In this document: in pieces, positions 6,438 through 10,660 of the stretch
Layout of the letters: each line of letters starts with the position of its first letter
Position numbering within the stretch: position 1 is the first letter of the stretch
DNA from: Caulobacteraceae bacterium
GTDB taxonomy: Bacteria > Pseudomonadota > Alphaproteobacteria > Caulobacterales > Caulobacteraceae
DNA length: 10,660 nt
Assembly: GCA_004144935.1 (NCBI GenBank)
Contig: SDZP01000095.1
Coordinates: 1-10,660, forward strand
Direction: 5' to 3'
Program-made: the position numbers and the translations under genes
Notes under the pieces: model-generated
Databases searched by the model: none
Told to the model about the DNA's origin: nothing
What the model saw: the letters and a program-made list of their open reading frames with translations, nothing else

Positions 6438-6953
6438 CTATTTCTTGGCCTTCTTCATGCCCTTCAGCGCCTTCTCGAAGGCGGCCTTGTCGGACGGCTT
6501 CAGGTCCGGCCGGCCCATCATGATGCCGATCGCCAGGCCGCCCTCGACGAAGGTGGTCTCACCCTCTTCGATCTCGACGGTGATGGCGTCCTTGGCTTCG
6601 GTGGCGCCGCTGAACTGGTAGCTGCCCGGCGCGCCCTGGAAGGTGAAGTAGACGCCGTTGGTCATGTTGCCGACGATGGTCTGCAGGCCCTCGCCGGTGC
6701 GGATCTTGTAGCCGACGGCGGCGCCGGCGAACTTGCTGGGACGGAAGAAGACCACCTGGCCCATGCCGGCCGGCGGGGCGTCGATGGCGCCGGGGACGAC
6801 GGCGGCCGCGGGCGCGGCGGCGGCCGCCGGCTCGGCGGGCGTCGCGGGCTCGGCCATCGGGGCCGGCTCGGCCGTGGGGGCGGCGTCCTGGGCGAAGGCG
6901 GGGCCGCAGGCCAGGGCGGCCATGAGGGCGAGGGCGGAGAGACGCAGTTTCAT
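6438..6953 (-). CDS. Exported DUF2846-like protein with Ala/Pro-rich linker
   Basis: A 171-residue exported protein. MKLRLSALALMAALACGPAFA is a signal peptide, cleaved after AFA at residue 21; Cys16 (LAC) makes a lipoprotein reading possible but less likely. Residues 22-62 are a low-complexity Ala/Pro/Glu linker. From 63 onwards lies a compact beta domain: GQVVFFRPSKFAGAAVGYKI, then GNMTNGVYFTFQGAPGSYQF and AITVEIEEGETTFVEGGLA. The order 'FFRP', polar turn, 'NGxYFxFxxxPGxYxF' and 'VEIEEGETTFVE' resembles DUF2846, a family of envelope proteins of unknown function. The tail is lysine-rich (KALKGMKKAKK). The ATG at 6953 has AAGGA 7-8 bases upstream. It lies 32 bases downstream of the exported-protein gene at 6986-7504, so the two are probably one operon. 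Confidence 0.72.
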   Translation of the reverse strand: MKLRLSALALMAALACGPAFAQDAAPTAEPAPMAEPATPAEPAAAAAPAAAVVPGAIDAPPAGMGQVVFFRPSKFAGAAVGYKIRTGEGLQTIVGNMTNGVYFTFQGAPGSYQFSGATEAKDAITVEIEEGETTFVEGGLAIGIMMGRPDLKPSDKAAFEKALKGMKKAKK

Positions 6954-6985
6954 CGGTGGTCCTTGCTTGCGAAGTCTGGTGGAGA

Positions 6986-7504
6986 TCAGGGTTGCGCCGC
7001 CGGAGCGGTCGCGGGGGTGAAATCGGCGGCCAGCTTGGCCGAGCCCCGGGCGCCGGCCGGGACGATGATCTGGCCGCCCTTGACAAGGCCCATGGCCCAC
7101 AGCGACCCCATGGTGGTGTCGCGGCCGACGGCGGCGAACTGGAAGGCCTTCAGCGGGATGCGGGTCTCGCCAAGCTCAAGGTAGCGGGCGGCCAGCAGCA
7201 ACTCGCCGGAGCGGCCGCCGAGGCCGGAGGGGGCCGAATGCACGACCTCGCCGACGCCCCTGGTTCCGGCTGGGATCAGCACCTGGCCGTCGACGACCAG
7301 CGGCTCCGCCAGGGGGATGGCGAAACGGTCGCCGGGCTTGTTGGTGTTGGAGCCCAGCGGTTCGGCGAGGGCGACGATGACCGGGGTGTTCTTCGGCGCC
7401 ATGGCGGCGCTCGCGGCCGGAGGCGCGGTCACAGGAGGGGAAGGCTGGGCCAGGACGGCACACGGCAGGGCCAGCACGGCGGCCGCAATCAGTAGTCCCC
7501 GCAT
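6986..7504 (-). CDS. Exported protein of unknown function with repeated (I/V)PAG motif
   Basis: A 172-residue exported protein I do not recognise. MRGLLIAAAVLALPCAVLAQ is a signal peptide (cleavage VLA-QP, residue 19), followed by a short Pro/Ala linker to about 38. The mature part looks all-beta: VIVALAEPLGSNTNKPGDRF (42-61), VVDGQVLIPAGTRGVGEVV (70-88), ELLLAARYLELGETRIPLKA (101-120), and KGGQIIVPAGARGSAKLA (142-159). The two PAG turns (VLIPAGTRGVG and IIVPAGARGSA) suggest an internal repeat. The 'IPAGT..G' turn is also seen in VirB10/TrbI-type beta-barrel domains, but nothing else here supports a secretion system, so I do not assign that family. The start is the ATG at 7504, where the signal peptide begins; the ribosome site is weak (GGGGGCG). 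It is the first gene of a likely two-gene operon with the DUF2846-like gene. Confidence 0.7.
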   Translation of the reverse strand: MRGLLIAAAVLALPCAVLAQPSPPVTAPPAASAAMAPKNTPVIVALAEPLGSNTNKPGDRFAIPLAEPLVVDGQVLIPAGTRGVGEVVHSAPSGLGGRSGELLLAARYLELGETRIPLKAFQFAAVGRDTTMGSLWAMGLVKGGQIIVPAGARGSAKLAADFTPATAPAAQP

Positions 7505-7728
7505 CGCCCGAACGCCCCCGTTACTGGACTCAGGCAATCGGCGGTCCGATCCGGCCGCAAGGGTGTCTTTCCGGTTGATCGCCGAAAGTCTTCGCCAGCT
7601 TCTGCTCCTGGCAGTCATTGGGCTGTCGATGCAAGCCAGGGAAGCAAAAGCCCGCATGCGGCTCCCGGTTAGTCGAAAAGACCCAGACTGGGCCGTATGC
7701 GGAGAATTCCTTGCAGGAGTGGAGCGAA

Positions 7729-7761
7729 ACCGGCCGGGCGGGGTTTTGAGCACCGGCCGGT
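7729..7761. repeat. 9-bp inverted repeat
   Basis: ACCGGCCGG (7729-7737) and CCGGCCGGT (7753-7761) are exact reverse complements with a 15-base loop. The right arm is itself part of the 10-bp palindrome ACCGGCCGGT (7752-7761). It could be a double operator or an RNA hairpin; no T-run follows. Confidence 0.5.
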
Positions 7762-7803
7762 CGTCCAACCCTCGATTCACCCTCCGGGGCGACGACCGCC
7801 ACC

Positions 7804-7829
7804 GGTCCCTGGCCTTCGGGTCAGGGACC
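7804..7829 (+). ncRNA. 11-bp hairpin with UUCG tetraloop, part of a leader or small RNA
   Basis: Arms 7804-7814 (GGTCCCTGGCC) and 7819-7829 (GGTCAGGGACC) pair over 11 positions with a single G-U, and the loop reads TTCG closed by C-G on the plus strand. C(UUCG)G is an exceptionally stable RNA tetraloop, and in that form it occurs only on the plus-strand RNA. No T-run follows, so it is not an intrinsic terminator. It lies 108 bases before the gene at 7938. I can support the hairpin itself; transcription and function are inferred. Confidence 0.45.
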
Positions 7830-7937
7830 ACCGCCTCCCGGCAAAACCACCCAGAGACGAATTATTCATTGCGCCCGTACAGGATGCGCTCATAGTTCGC
7901 CGGTCCATGGGACGCTGGAAAAGCCACGGGGCCTGCC

Positions 7938-8345
7938 ATGATCACCCTCACCGACGACGACACCGACCTGCTGGACTCGGCCAGCGTCGAGGACCTCTAC
8001 GGCCACCTCGGCGGGGCCGACGATACCGCCCAGCCGGAGGCGGTTTCGCCCTCGCTCACCGCCCTGCATGCCTCGGCCAAGGCGGCGGAGCCGGGCCTGC
8101 TGTCGGACCTGGCCGCCAAGGGCAAGGCGCTGTTCGAGAAGTACTGGCCGCTGGCCCGGGACAAGGTCTGCGCCATATACGCCGACGACGGCGGCCAGGG
8201 CGACAGGAAGGGCTGGATCGCCAAGGCCGCCGCCGCCATCGCCTCGGCGCTGAACCTGTCGGCGACCGTGGCGGTGCTGGTCATCGGCATCGCCATCAAG
8301 CTGGGCCTCGACGCCCTGTGCGGGACCGAGCGGGCCCCGGCCTAG
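7938..8345 (+). CDS. Small single-pass membrane protein, unrecognised
   Basis: A 135-residue protein I do not recognise. The N-terminal third is acidic and polar (ITLTDDDTDLLDSASVEDLY) and has no signal peptide. A predicted amphipathic stretch follows (LLSDLAAKGKALFEKYWPLA, 54-73), then a conserved-looking core, CAIYADDGGQGDRKGWIAKA (78-97), and one hydrophobic segment (about 101-128: SALNLSATVAVLVIGIAIKL) ending near Cys128. This suggests a tail-anchored cytoplasmic protein. The start is the ATG at 7938; the ribosome site is poor (only a G-run). Codon use is typical of the window, with G/C at most third positions, and that supports it being real. Its TAG stop overlaps the opposing TspO-like stop in the shared tetramer CTAG. 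No function is proposed. Confidence 0.62.
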   Translation: MITLTDDDTDLLDSASVEDLYGHLGGADDTAQPEAVSPSLTALHASAKAAEPGLLSDLAAKGKALFEKYWPLARDKVCAIYADDGGQGDRKGWIAKAAAAIASALNLSATVAVLVIGIAIKLGLDALCGTERAPA

Positions 8346-8839
8346 CCTTCCACCGGCCGGGCCACCAGCGACGACAGGCCGGCGAAGCCGGTCGGGGCGA
8401 TCAGCCGCGCCGCCTTCTCGTCCACCGCCAGCGCCGCCCGGGCGTAGAGGGCGGTGACCGCCGCCGTGGTCAGGGCCGCCACCAGCTGCAGCCGGAAGCC
8501 CTCCGGCCGCCGTTTCATCCAGAACAGGCCCAGCGCCTGGGTCGCGCCCCATAGCGCCAGGGCCCGGCCGCGCTCGGGCCCGTCCGGCGCGTTCCACACC
8601 CTCAGGGCGGCGATGGTGCCGGTCGAGGTGATGGCCGGCCAGATCAGCTTGCCCAGCTGGCTGCGCGACGGCTCCGCCCCCGGCGCCGCCGGCTGGCGGC
8701 CCTGGCGGCTGCCCAGCAGGGTGACGGCGGCCACCGCGCCCAGGCAGATGGCCAGGCCCATGGCCACATGCGCCGGGTCCTGGCCCTCGGCGTTGAGTTG
8801 CTCGCTGACCTCGTGGGTCAGCTTCTGTCCCAGTCCCAT
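8342..8839 (-). CDS. Diverged TspO/MBR-like five-helix membrane protein
   Basis: A 165-residue membrane protein with five hydrophobic segments at about 24-43, 62-82, 93-109, 116-138 and 142-161, the count and length expected of TspO (tryptophan-rich sensory protein/translocator family), which binds porphyrins in the membrane. Patterns matching TspO in order are IWPAITSTGTIAALRVWNAP (66-85, second helix), RALALWGATQALGLFWM (92-108, third helix), and ALAVDEKAARLIAPTGFAGL (136-155, the 'V-D-x-x-A-A-x-L-x-x-P' turn into helix five). Many tryptophans normal in the family are missing, and there is a long polar loop after the first helix (44-60), so this is a distant relative. The ATG at 8839 has GAGGGA 7 bases upstream; longer in-frame extensions have no sensible N-terminus. 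It converges on the gene at 7938-8345. Role unknown; an oxidative or light stress role would be a guess from the family. Confidence 0.6.
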   Translation of the reverse strand: MGLGQKLTHEVSEQLNAEGQDPAHVAMGLAICLGAVAAVTLLGSRQGRQPAAPGAEPSRSQLGKLIWPAITSTGTIAALRVWNAPDGPERGRALALWGATQALGLFWMKRRPEGFRLQLVAALTTAAVTALYARAALAVDEKAARLIAPTGFAGLSSLVARPVEG

Positions 8840-8944
8840 GCTCACGTCCCTCAAGCCCTTGCCAAGGCCCAATCGCGCAGCCCCCGGGTAGGTTCCCGCG
8901 GCGGGGTGGCGGCGCCGTGGCCGGCCGTATCGAAGCTGCCAACA

Positions 8945-8950
8945 ATTATA
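8945..8950 (-). promoter_or_regulatory. Possible -10 element (TATAAT) upstream of the TspO-like gene
   Basis: The minus strand reads TATAAT here, a perfect -10 hexamer in otherwise very GC-rich DNA, 106 bases before the TspO-like start. No good -35 hexamer is seen at 16-18 bases, so it is only a candidate. Confidence 0.3.
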
Positions 8951-9024
8951 CCGGGCCCCGCCTGGGGGAAGCGGGTCATTGATGGCAAGGGTCTGATTCA
9001 GCGTGATATTTTGCGTGATGCGGA

Positions 9025-9087
9025 GGCTGTGACTGTAGGCGCCCGGGTTGGCATGGCGTAGGCGCCGAGGCTGCAAATGTTGGCGCC
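9025..9087 (+). repeat. Three imperfect GGCGCC-ended repeats at 21-23-base spacing
   Basis: The units are 9025-9043 (GGCTGTGACTGTAGGCGCC), 9050-9066 (GGCATGGCGTAGGCGCC) and 9069-9087 (GGCTGCAAATGTTGGCGCC). Each starts GGC and ends T(A/T)GGCGCC, and the GGCGCC parts are 23 and 21 bases apart, about two helical turns. This looks like an array of activator or repressor sites. Confidence 0.45.
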
Positions 9088-9149
9088 CTGGTGAGCCGAC
9101 AGGCCTACGCGGCCAGCCGGCGATGCGCGGGAGGCCGAAAATGGCGATG

Positions 9150-9167
9150 AATATGTCTAGACATATT
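9150..9167. promoter_or_regulatory. 18-bp perfect palindrome, candidate operator
   Basis: AATATGTCTAGACATATT is identical to its reverse complement over all 18 bases and is strikingly AT-rich for this window. The core TGTCTAGACA is like operators of GntR-type (T-x-G-T-n-A-C-x-A) regulators, which is known for that family in general; the actual binder is unknown and no such regulator is encoded in the window. It lies 176 bases before the lipoprotein start. Confidence 0.6.
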
Positions 9168-9244
9168 GGCAAAAGGCCCGGCGGGCGGGGTTTTTGCACC
9201 CTTTGAGGGGGCGGACCGGCCACCATCATGCCCGCGCCAATTCC

Positions 9245-9272
9245 CTAGGCGGGCAAAACGTTCCGCGCCTAG
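9245..9272. repeat. 7-bp inverted repeat before the lipoprotein gene
   Basis: CTAGGCG (9245-9251) and CGCCTAG (9266-9272) are exact reverse complements with a 14-base spacer containing CAAAACGTTCC. It lies within the likely promoter or leader of the lipoprotein gene. A smaller hairpin, CGCGG/CCGCG (9285-9289 with 9296-9300), follows. Confidence 0.3.
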
Positions 9273-9342
9273 CGCCCTGTTTTTCGCGGGAACATCCGCG
9301 ACTCCTGGCGCCTTTTCTCTCCCACACCTGGGAGACCCAAAC

Positions 9343-9702
9343 ATGATAAGAACCCTGTCCACCGTCGCCGTCGCGGCGGCCCTGCTCGTCGCCTGCGGCC
9401 CGAAGGCCGATGACACCGCCGCCGCCAGCGGCGACAACACCGCCGGCCCCGCGGTCTCCGCCTCGGAGACCCCGCGCAACGACGCCGTCGACACCACCCC
9501 GACTACCGGGGACATGGGCACCACCCCCGGCGCCAACTCCTTCACCGAGGCGCAGGCCAAGGGCGCCATCGAGTCCGCCGGCTACACCGACGTCAGCGCC
9601 CTGACCCAGGGCGAGGACGGCGTCTGGCAGGGCACGGCCATGAAGGACGGCAAGTCCGCCTCGGTCAGCGTCGACTACAAGGGCAGCGTCAAGGCGATGT
9701 AG
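9343..9702 (+). CDS. Lipoprotein with C-terminal PepSY-like domain
   Basis: A 119-residue predicted lipoprotein. The signal peptide MIRTLSTVAVAAALLVAC ends in the lipobox LVAC (15-18), so Cys18 should be lipidated; Gly19 at +2 would favour outer-membrane sorting. Residues 20-65 are a flexible Thr/Ala/Asp-rich linker. The C-terminal 50 residues resemble a small PepSY-type fold: FTEAQAKGAIESAGYTDVSA (67-86), GEDGVWQGTAMKDGKSASVS (90-109), then VDYKGSVKAM. PepSY domains are often protease-inhibitory or ligand-binding, but single-domain lipoproteins of this kind are mostly uncharacterised. GGGAG lies 9 bases before the ATG at 9343. The YflT-type gene starts 73 bases downstream on the same strand and no terminator is visible between them, so they may be co-transcribed up to the terminator at 10556. 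Confidence 0.75.
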   Translation: MIRTLSTVAVAAALLVACGPKADDTAAASGDNTAGPAVSASETPRNDAVDTTPTTGDMGTTPGANSFTEAQAKGAIESAGYTDVSALTQGEDGVWQGTAMKDGKSASVSVDYKGSVKAM

Positions 9703-9775
9703 CGGGCGCTCAGGCCCTTCGTCCCTCCGCGCCCGGCGCGAAATTCCCAAAGCTTACAGTGCAAGGAGCTCACCG

Positions 9776-10531
9776 ATGAGCAAGACCATCACCCGGTTGT
9801 TCGACACCCACACCCAGGCCCTCCAGGCCGTCGAGGATCTGGAGCGCGGCGGCGTCGACCACGACCGCATCAGCATCGTCTCCAGCAACACCGACAACTG
9901 GCATGACGGCCACAAGCACGCCGGCGGCTCCTCCACCGGCCCGCTGGGCGACGCCAACGGCGACGGCGAGAACGACGTCGCCGACGGGGCCGGCAAGGGC
10001 GCCACGCGCGGCGGCCTGATCGGCGGCGCCGGCGGCCTGCTGGCCGGGCTCGGCATGCTGGCCATTCCGGGCCTCGGCCCCGTGGTGGCGGCCGGCTGGC
10101 TGGCCTCGACGGCAGTCGGGGCGGCGGTCGGCGCCGTAGCCGGCGCGGCCACCGGCGGCCTGCTGGGCGCGCTGAAGGAAGCGGGCCACAGCGACGAGGA
10201 GGCCAACGTCTATGCCGAGGGCGTGCGCCGCGGCGGCACCCTGGTCAGCGTCCGCGCCGACGAGGCTGACGCCGGCCGCATCGAGCAGCTGCTCAACGGC
10301 GGCGTCGACGCCGCCACCCGTGGGGACGCCTATCGCCAGCAGGGCTGGAGCCAGTTCGACGACGCGGCCGACCCCTACAGCATGGACGACATCAGCCGCG
10401 AGCGCAGCCGCTACGGCGCCGGCGAGGACCGCTCGTTCGGCGGCCTGGACGGCGCCGACGCCGGCCGGGACGACACTGACCGCCCGGCCGCAACGCCCGG
10501 CGCCCCGACGGGCGGACCGCGCCAGTACTAG
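9776..10531 (+). CDS. GSP17M/YflT-type general stress protein with glycine-zipper segment
   Basis: A 251-residue protein. Residues 1-40 (KTITRLFDTHTQALQAVEDL, then GGVDHDRISIVSSNTDNW) are the first half of the YflT/general-stress-protein-17M domain, which is often found in heat- or stress-induced proteins. The second half returns at 144-178 (VYAEGVRRGGTLVSVRADEA, then RIEQLLNGGGVD-like NGGVD). Between them is a long glycine-zipper membrane-prone segment (79-135: LIGGAGGLLAGLGMLAIPGL and beyond), usual in the alphaproteobacterial members. Residues 59-70 (DANGDGENDVAD) read as an EF-hand-type calcium loop. The tail from about 180 is low-complexity, rich in Asp, Arg and Gly, and probably disordered. 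The start is firm: AAGGAG (9763-9768) is 7 bases before the ATG. A strong terminator follows 24 bases after the stop. The molecular function is unknown; a stress or envelope role is inferred from the family. Confidence 0.82.
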   Translation: MSKTITRLFDTHTQALQAVEDLERGGVDHDRISIVSSNTDNWHDGHKHAGGSSTGPLGDANGDGENDVADGAGKGATRGGLIGGAGGLLAGLGMLAIPGLGPVVAAGWLASTAVGAAVGAVAGAATGGLLGALKEAGHSDEEANVYAEGVRRGGTLVSVRADEADAGRIEQLLNGGVDAATRGDAYRQQGWSQFDDAADPYSMDDISRERSRYGAGEDRSFGGLDGADAGRDDTDRPAATPGAPTGGPRQY

Positions 10532-10555
10532 GCGCGGCCTGGTCCTGACCTGAGC

Positions 10556-10588
10556 AACGCCCCGGGCCGGTTGGTCCGGGGCGTTTTT
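10556..10588 (+). terminator. Rho-independent terminator after the stress-protein gene
   Basis: A 13-bp stem (10556-10568 with 10573-10585, one G-U pair) around a GGTT loop runs into TTTTT (10584-10588). It lies 24 bases after the stop at 10531 and should end the lipoprotein/stress-protein transcript. Confidence 0.9.
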
Positions 10589-10600
10589 CGTTGGGGGCTG

Positions 10601-10660
10601 TCAGCGGGCGAGGGGCGCGAGGGGGATTTTCCGCTTCCCCGGGGCGGCATGGGATAATGG
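10601..10660 (-). CDS. Possible 3' end of a minus-strand gene running off the window
   Basis: From the right edge the minus strand reads PLSHAAPGKRKIPLAPLAR and then TGA at 10603-10601, a plausible C-terminus placed just after the plus-strand terminator, as in a convergent pair. Twenty codons are too few to identify the product or to exclude chance. Confidence 0.3.
   Translation of the reverse strand, partial: PLSHAAPGKRKIPLAPLAR

Larger units (their letters stand above)
7505..7937. other. 433-base intergenic region with strong hairpins
   Basis: This lies between divergent genes. Open frames across it lack ribosome sites and protein-like content, and the composition is less GC-rich than the neighbouring genes. 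It contains CCGCATGCGG (10-bp palindrome, near 7654), a 9-bp inverted repeat (7729-7761) and an 11-bp UUCG-capped hairpin (7804-7829). It should hold the promoters of both flanking genes and possibly a small RNA or structured leader for the plus-strand gene. Confidence 0.5.
8840..9342. other. About 500-base intergenic region rich in repeats and palindromes
   Basis: This lies between the divergent TspO-like and lipoprotein genes. I see no convincing gene: frames crossing it have no ribosome site or domain. It contains a GCGTGAT direct repeat (9001-9007, 9013-9019), three GGCGCC-centred repeats (9025-9087), an 18-bp palindrome (9150-9167), a GC hairpin followed by GGGG-TTTTT (9176-9195), and a 7-bp inverted repeat (9245-9251 with 9266-9272). 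It should hold promoters for both genes. Confidence 0.5.

Noticed and set aside
6986..7504. VirB10/TrbI-type secretion component, from the IPAGT turn
   Set aside because: Only one short turn motif matches, the protein is too small, and no other secretion genes are present.
7530..7802. 90-codon minus-strand frame in the intergenic region
   Set aside because: Its GTG start has no ribosome site, it has no domain, and it runs through the inverted repeat at 7729-7761.
7697..8554. 285-codon plus-strand frame overlapping the gene at 7938
   Set aside because: It is Gly/Arg/His-rich low-complexity sequence and spans a hairpin region and two better-supported genes in other frames.
9176..9195. GC hairpin followed by GGGG and TTTTT as a terminator
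   Set aside because: The stem is only 4 bp, the G-run separates it from the T-run, and no plus-strand gene lies just upstream.
8840..9229. N-terminal extension of the TspO-like frame upstream of 8839
   Set aside because: The extra residues look like random translation, while a good ribosome site (GAGGGA) precedes the ATG at 8839.
1..10660. CRISPR array, tRNA, rRNA, insertion sequence or prophage genes
   Set aside because: No regularly spaced identical repeats, no cloverleaf or rRNA sequence, and no transposase or phage protein seen in any frame.

Overview
The window is very GC-rich, with strong G/C preference at third codon positions. It encodes a LysR/azoreductase pair, RcnB, TonB-C-like secreted proteins, a TspO-like membrane protein, a PepSY-type lipoprotein and a GSP17M/YflT-type stress protein. 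This mix suggests an alphaproteobacterium, most likely of the Caulobacterales (Caulobacter, Brevundimonas, Phenylobacterium). The placement is inferred from composition and gene style; there is no rRNA or other phylogenetic marker. I see no tRNA or rRNA gene, CRISPR array, transposase or prophage gene, so this reads as ordinary chromosome with many small envelope and stress genes.

Layout. (1) 1-1406, minus: a GPH-family (MelB-like) sugar/cation symporter cut by the left edge. (2) 1499-2434, minus, and 2585-3208, plus: a LysR-type regulator divergent from an FMN-dependent NADH-azoreductase, with a perfect 9-bp inverted repeat in the shared promoter region. (3) 3249-3839, plus: a DUF4126 membrane protein that overlaps, tail to tail, a small secreted TonB-C-like protein (3817-4224, minus). 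(4) 4332-4736, minus: an RcnB-family protein with its own rho-independent terminator. (5) 4900-5619, minus: a second secreted TonB-C-like protein, with two tandem domains. (6) 5749-6414, plus: an orphan ParA-type ATPase with a TTG start. (7) 6438-6953 and 6986-7504, minus: a likely two-gene operon of exported proteins, one DUF2846-like and one unrecognised. (8) 7505-7937: non-coding and rich in hairpins, including an 11-bp stem capped by a UUCG tetraloop. (9) 7938-8345, plus: an unrecognised single-pass membrane protein whose stop codon overlaps that of a diverged TspO/MBR-like protein (8342-8839, minus). (10) 8840-9342: about 500 bases without a convincing gene, holding an 18-bp perfect palindrome and three GGCGCC-centred repeats. 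(11) 9343-9702 and 9776-10531, plus: a PepSY-like lipoprotein, then a GSP17M/YflT-type stress protein ending at a strong terminator. (12) The last 60 bases may be the 3' end of a minus-strand gene.

How the genes fit together. Most modules are one or two genes, set divergently or convergently, and there is no long operon. The clearest functional unit is the LysR regulator with the azoreductase. Many of the remaining products are secreted or membrane proteins: two related TonB-C proteins flanking RcnB, the exported pair, the TspO-like protein and the lipoprotein. Together they look like an envelope/stress neighbourhood. I found no clear new multi-gene defence or biosynthetic system. The points most worth checking are the C-X10-C TonB-C family, the structured non-coding stretches at 7505-7937 and 8840-9342, and the calcium-loop-like insertion in the stress protein.
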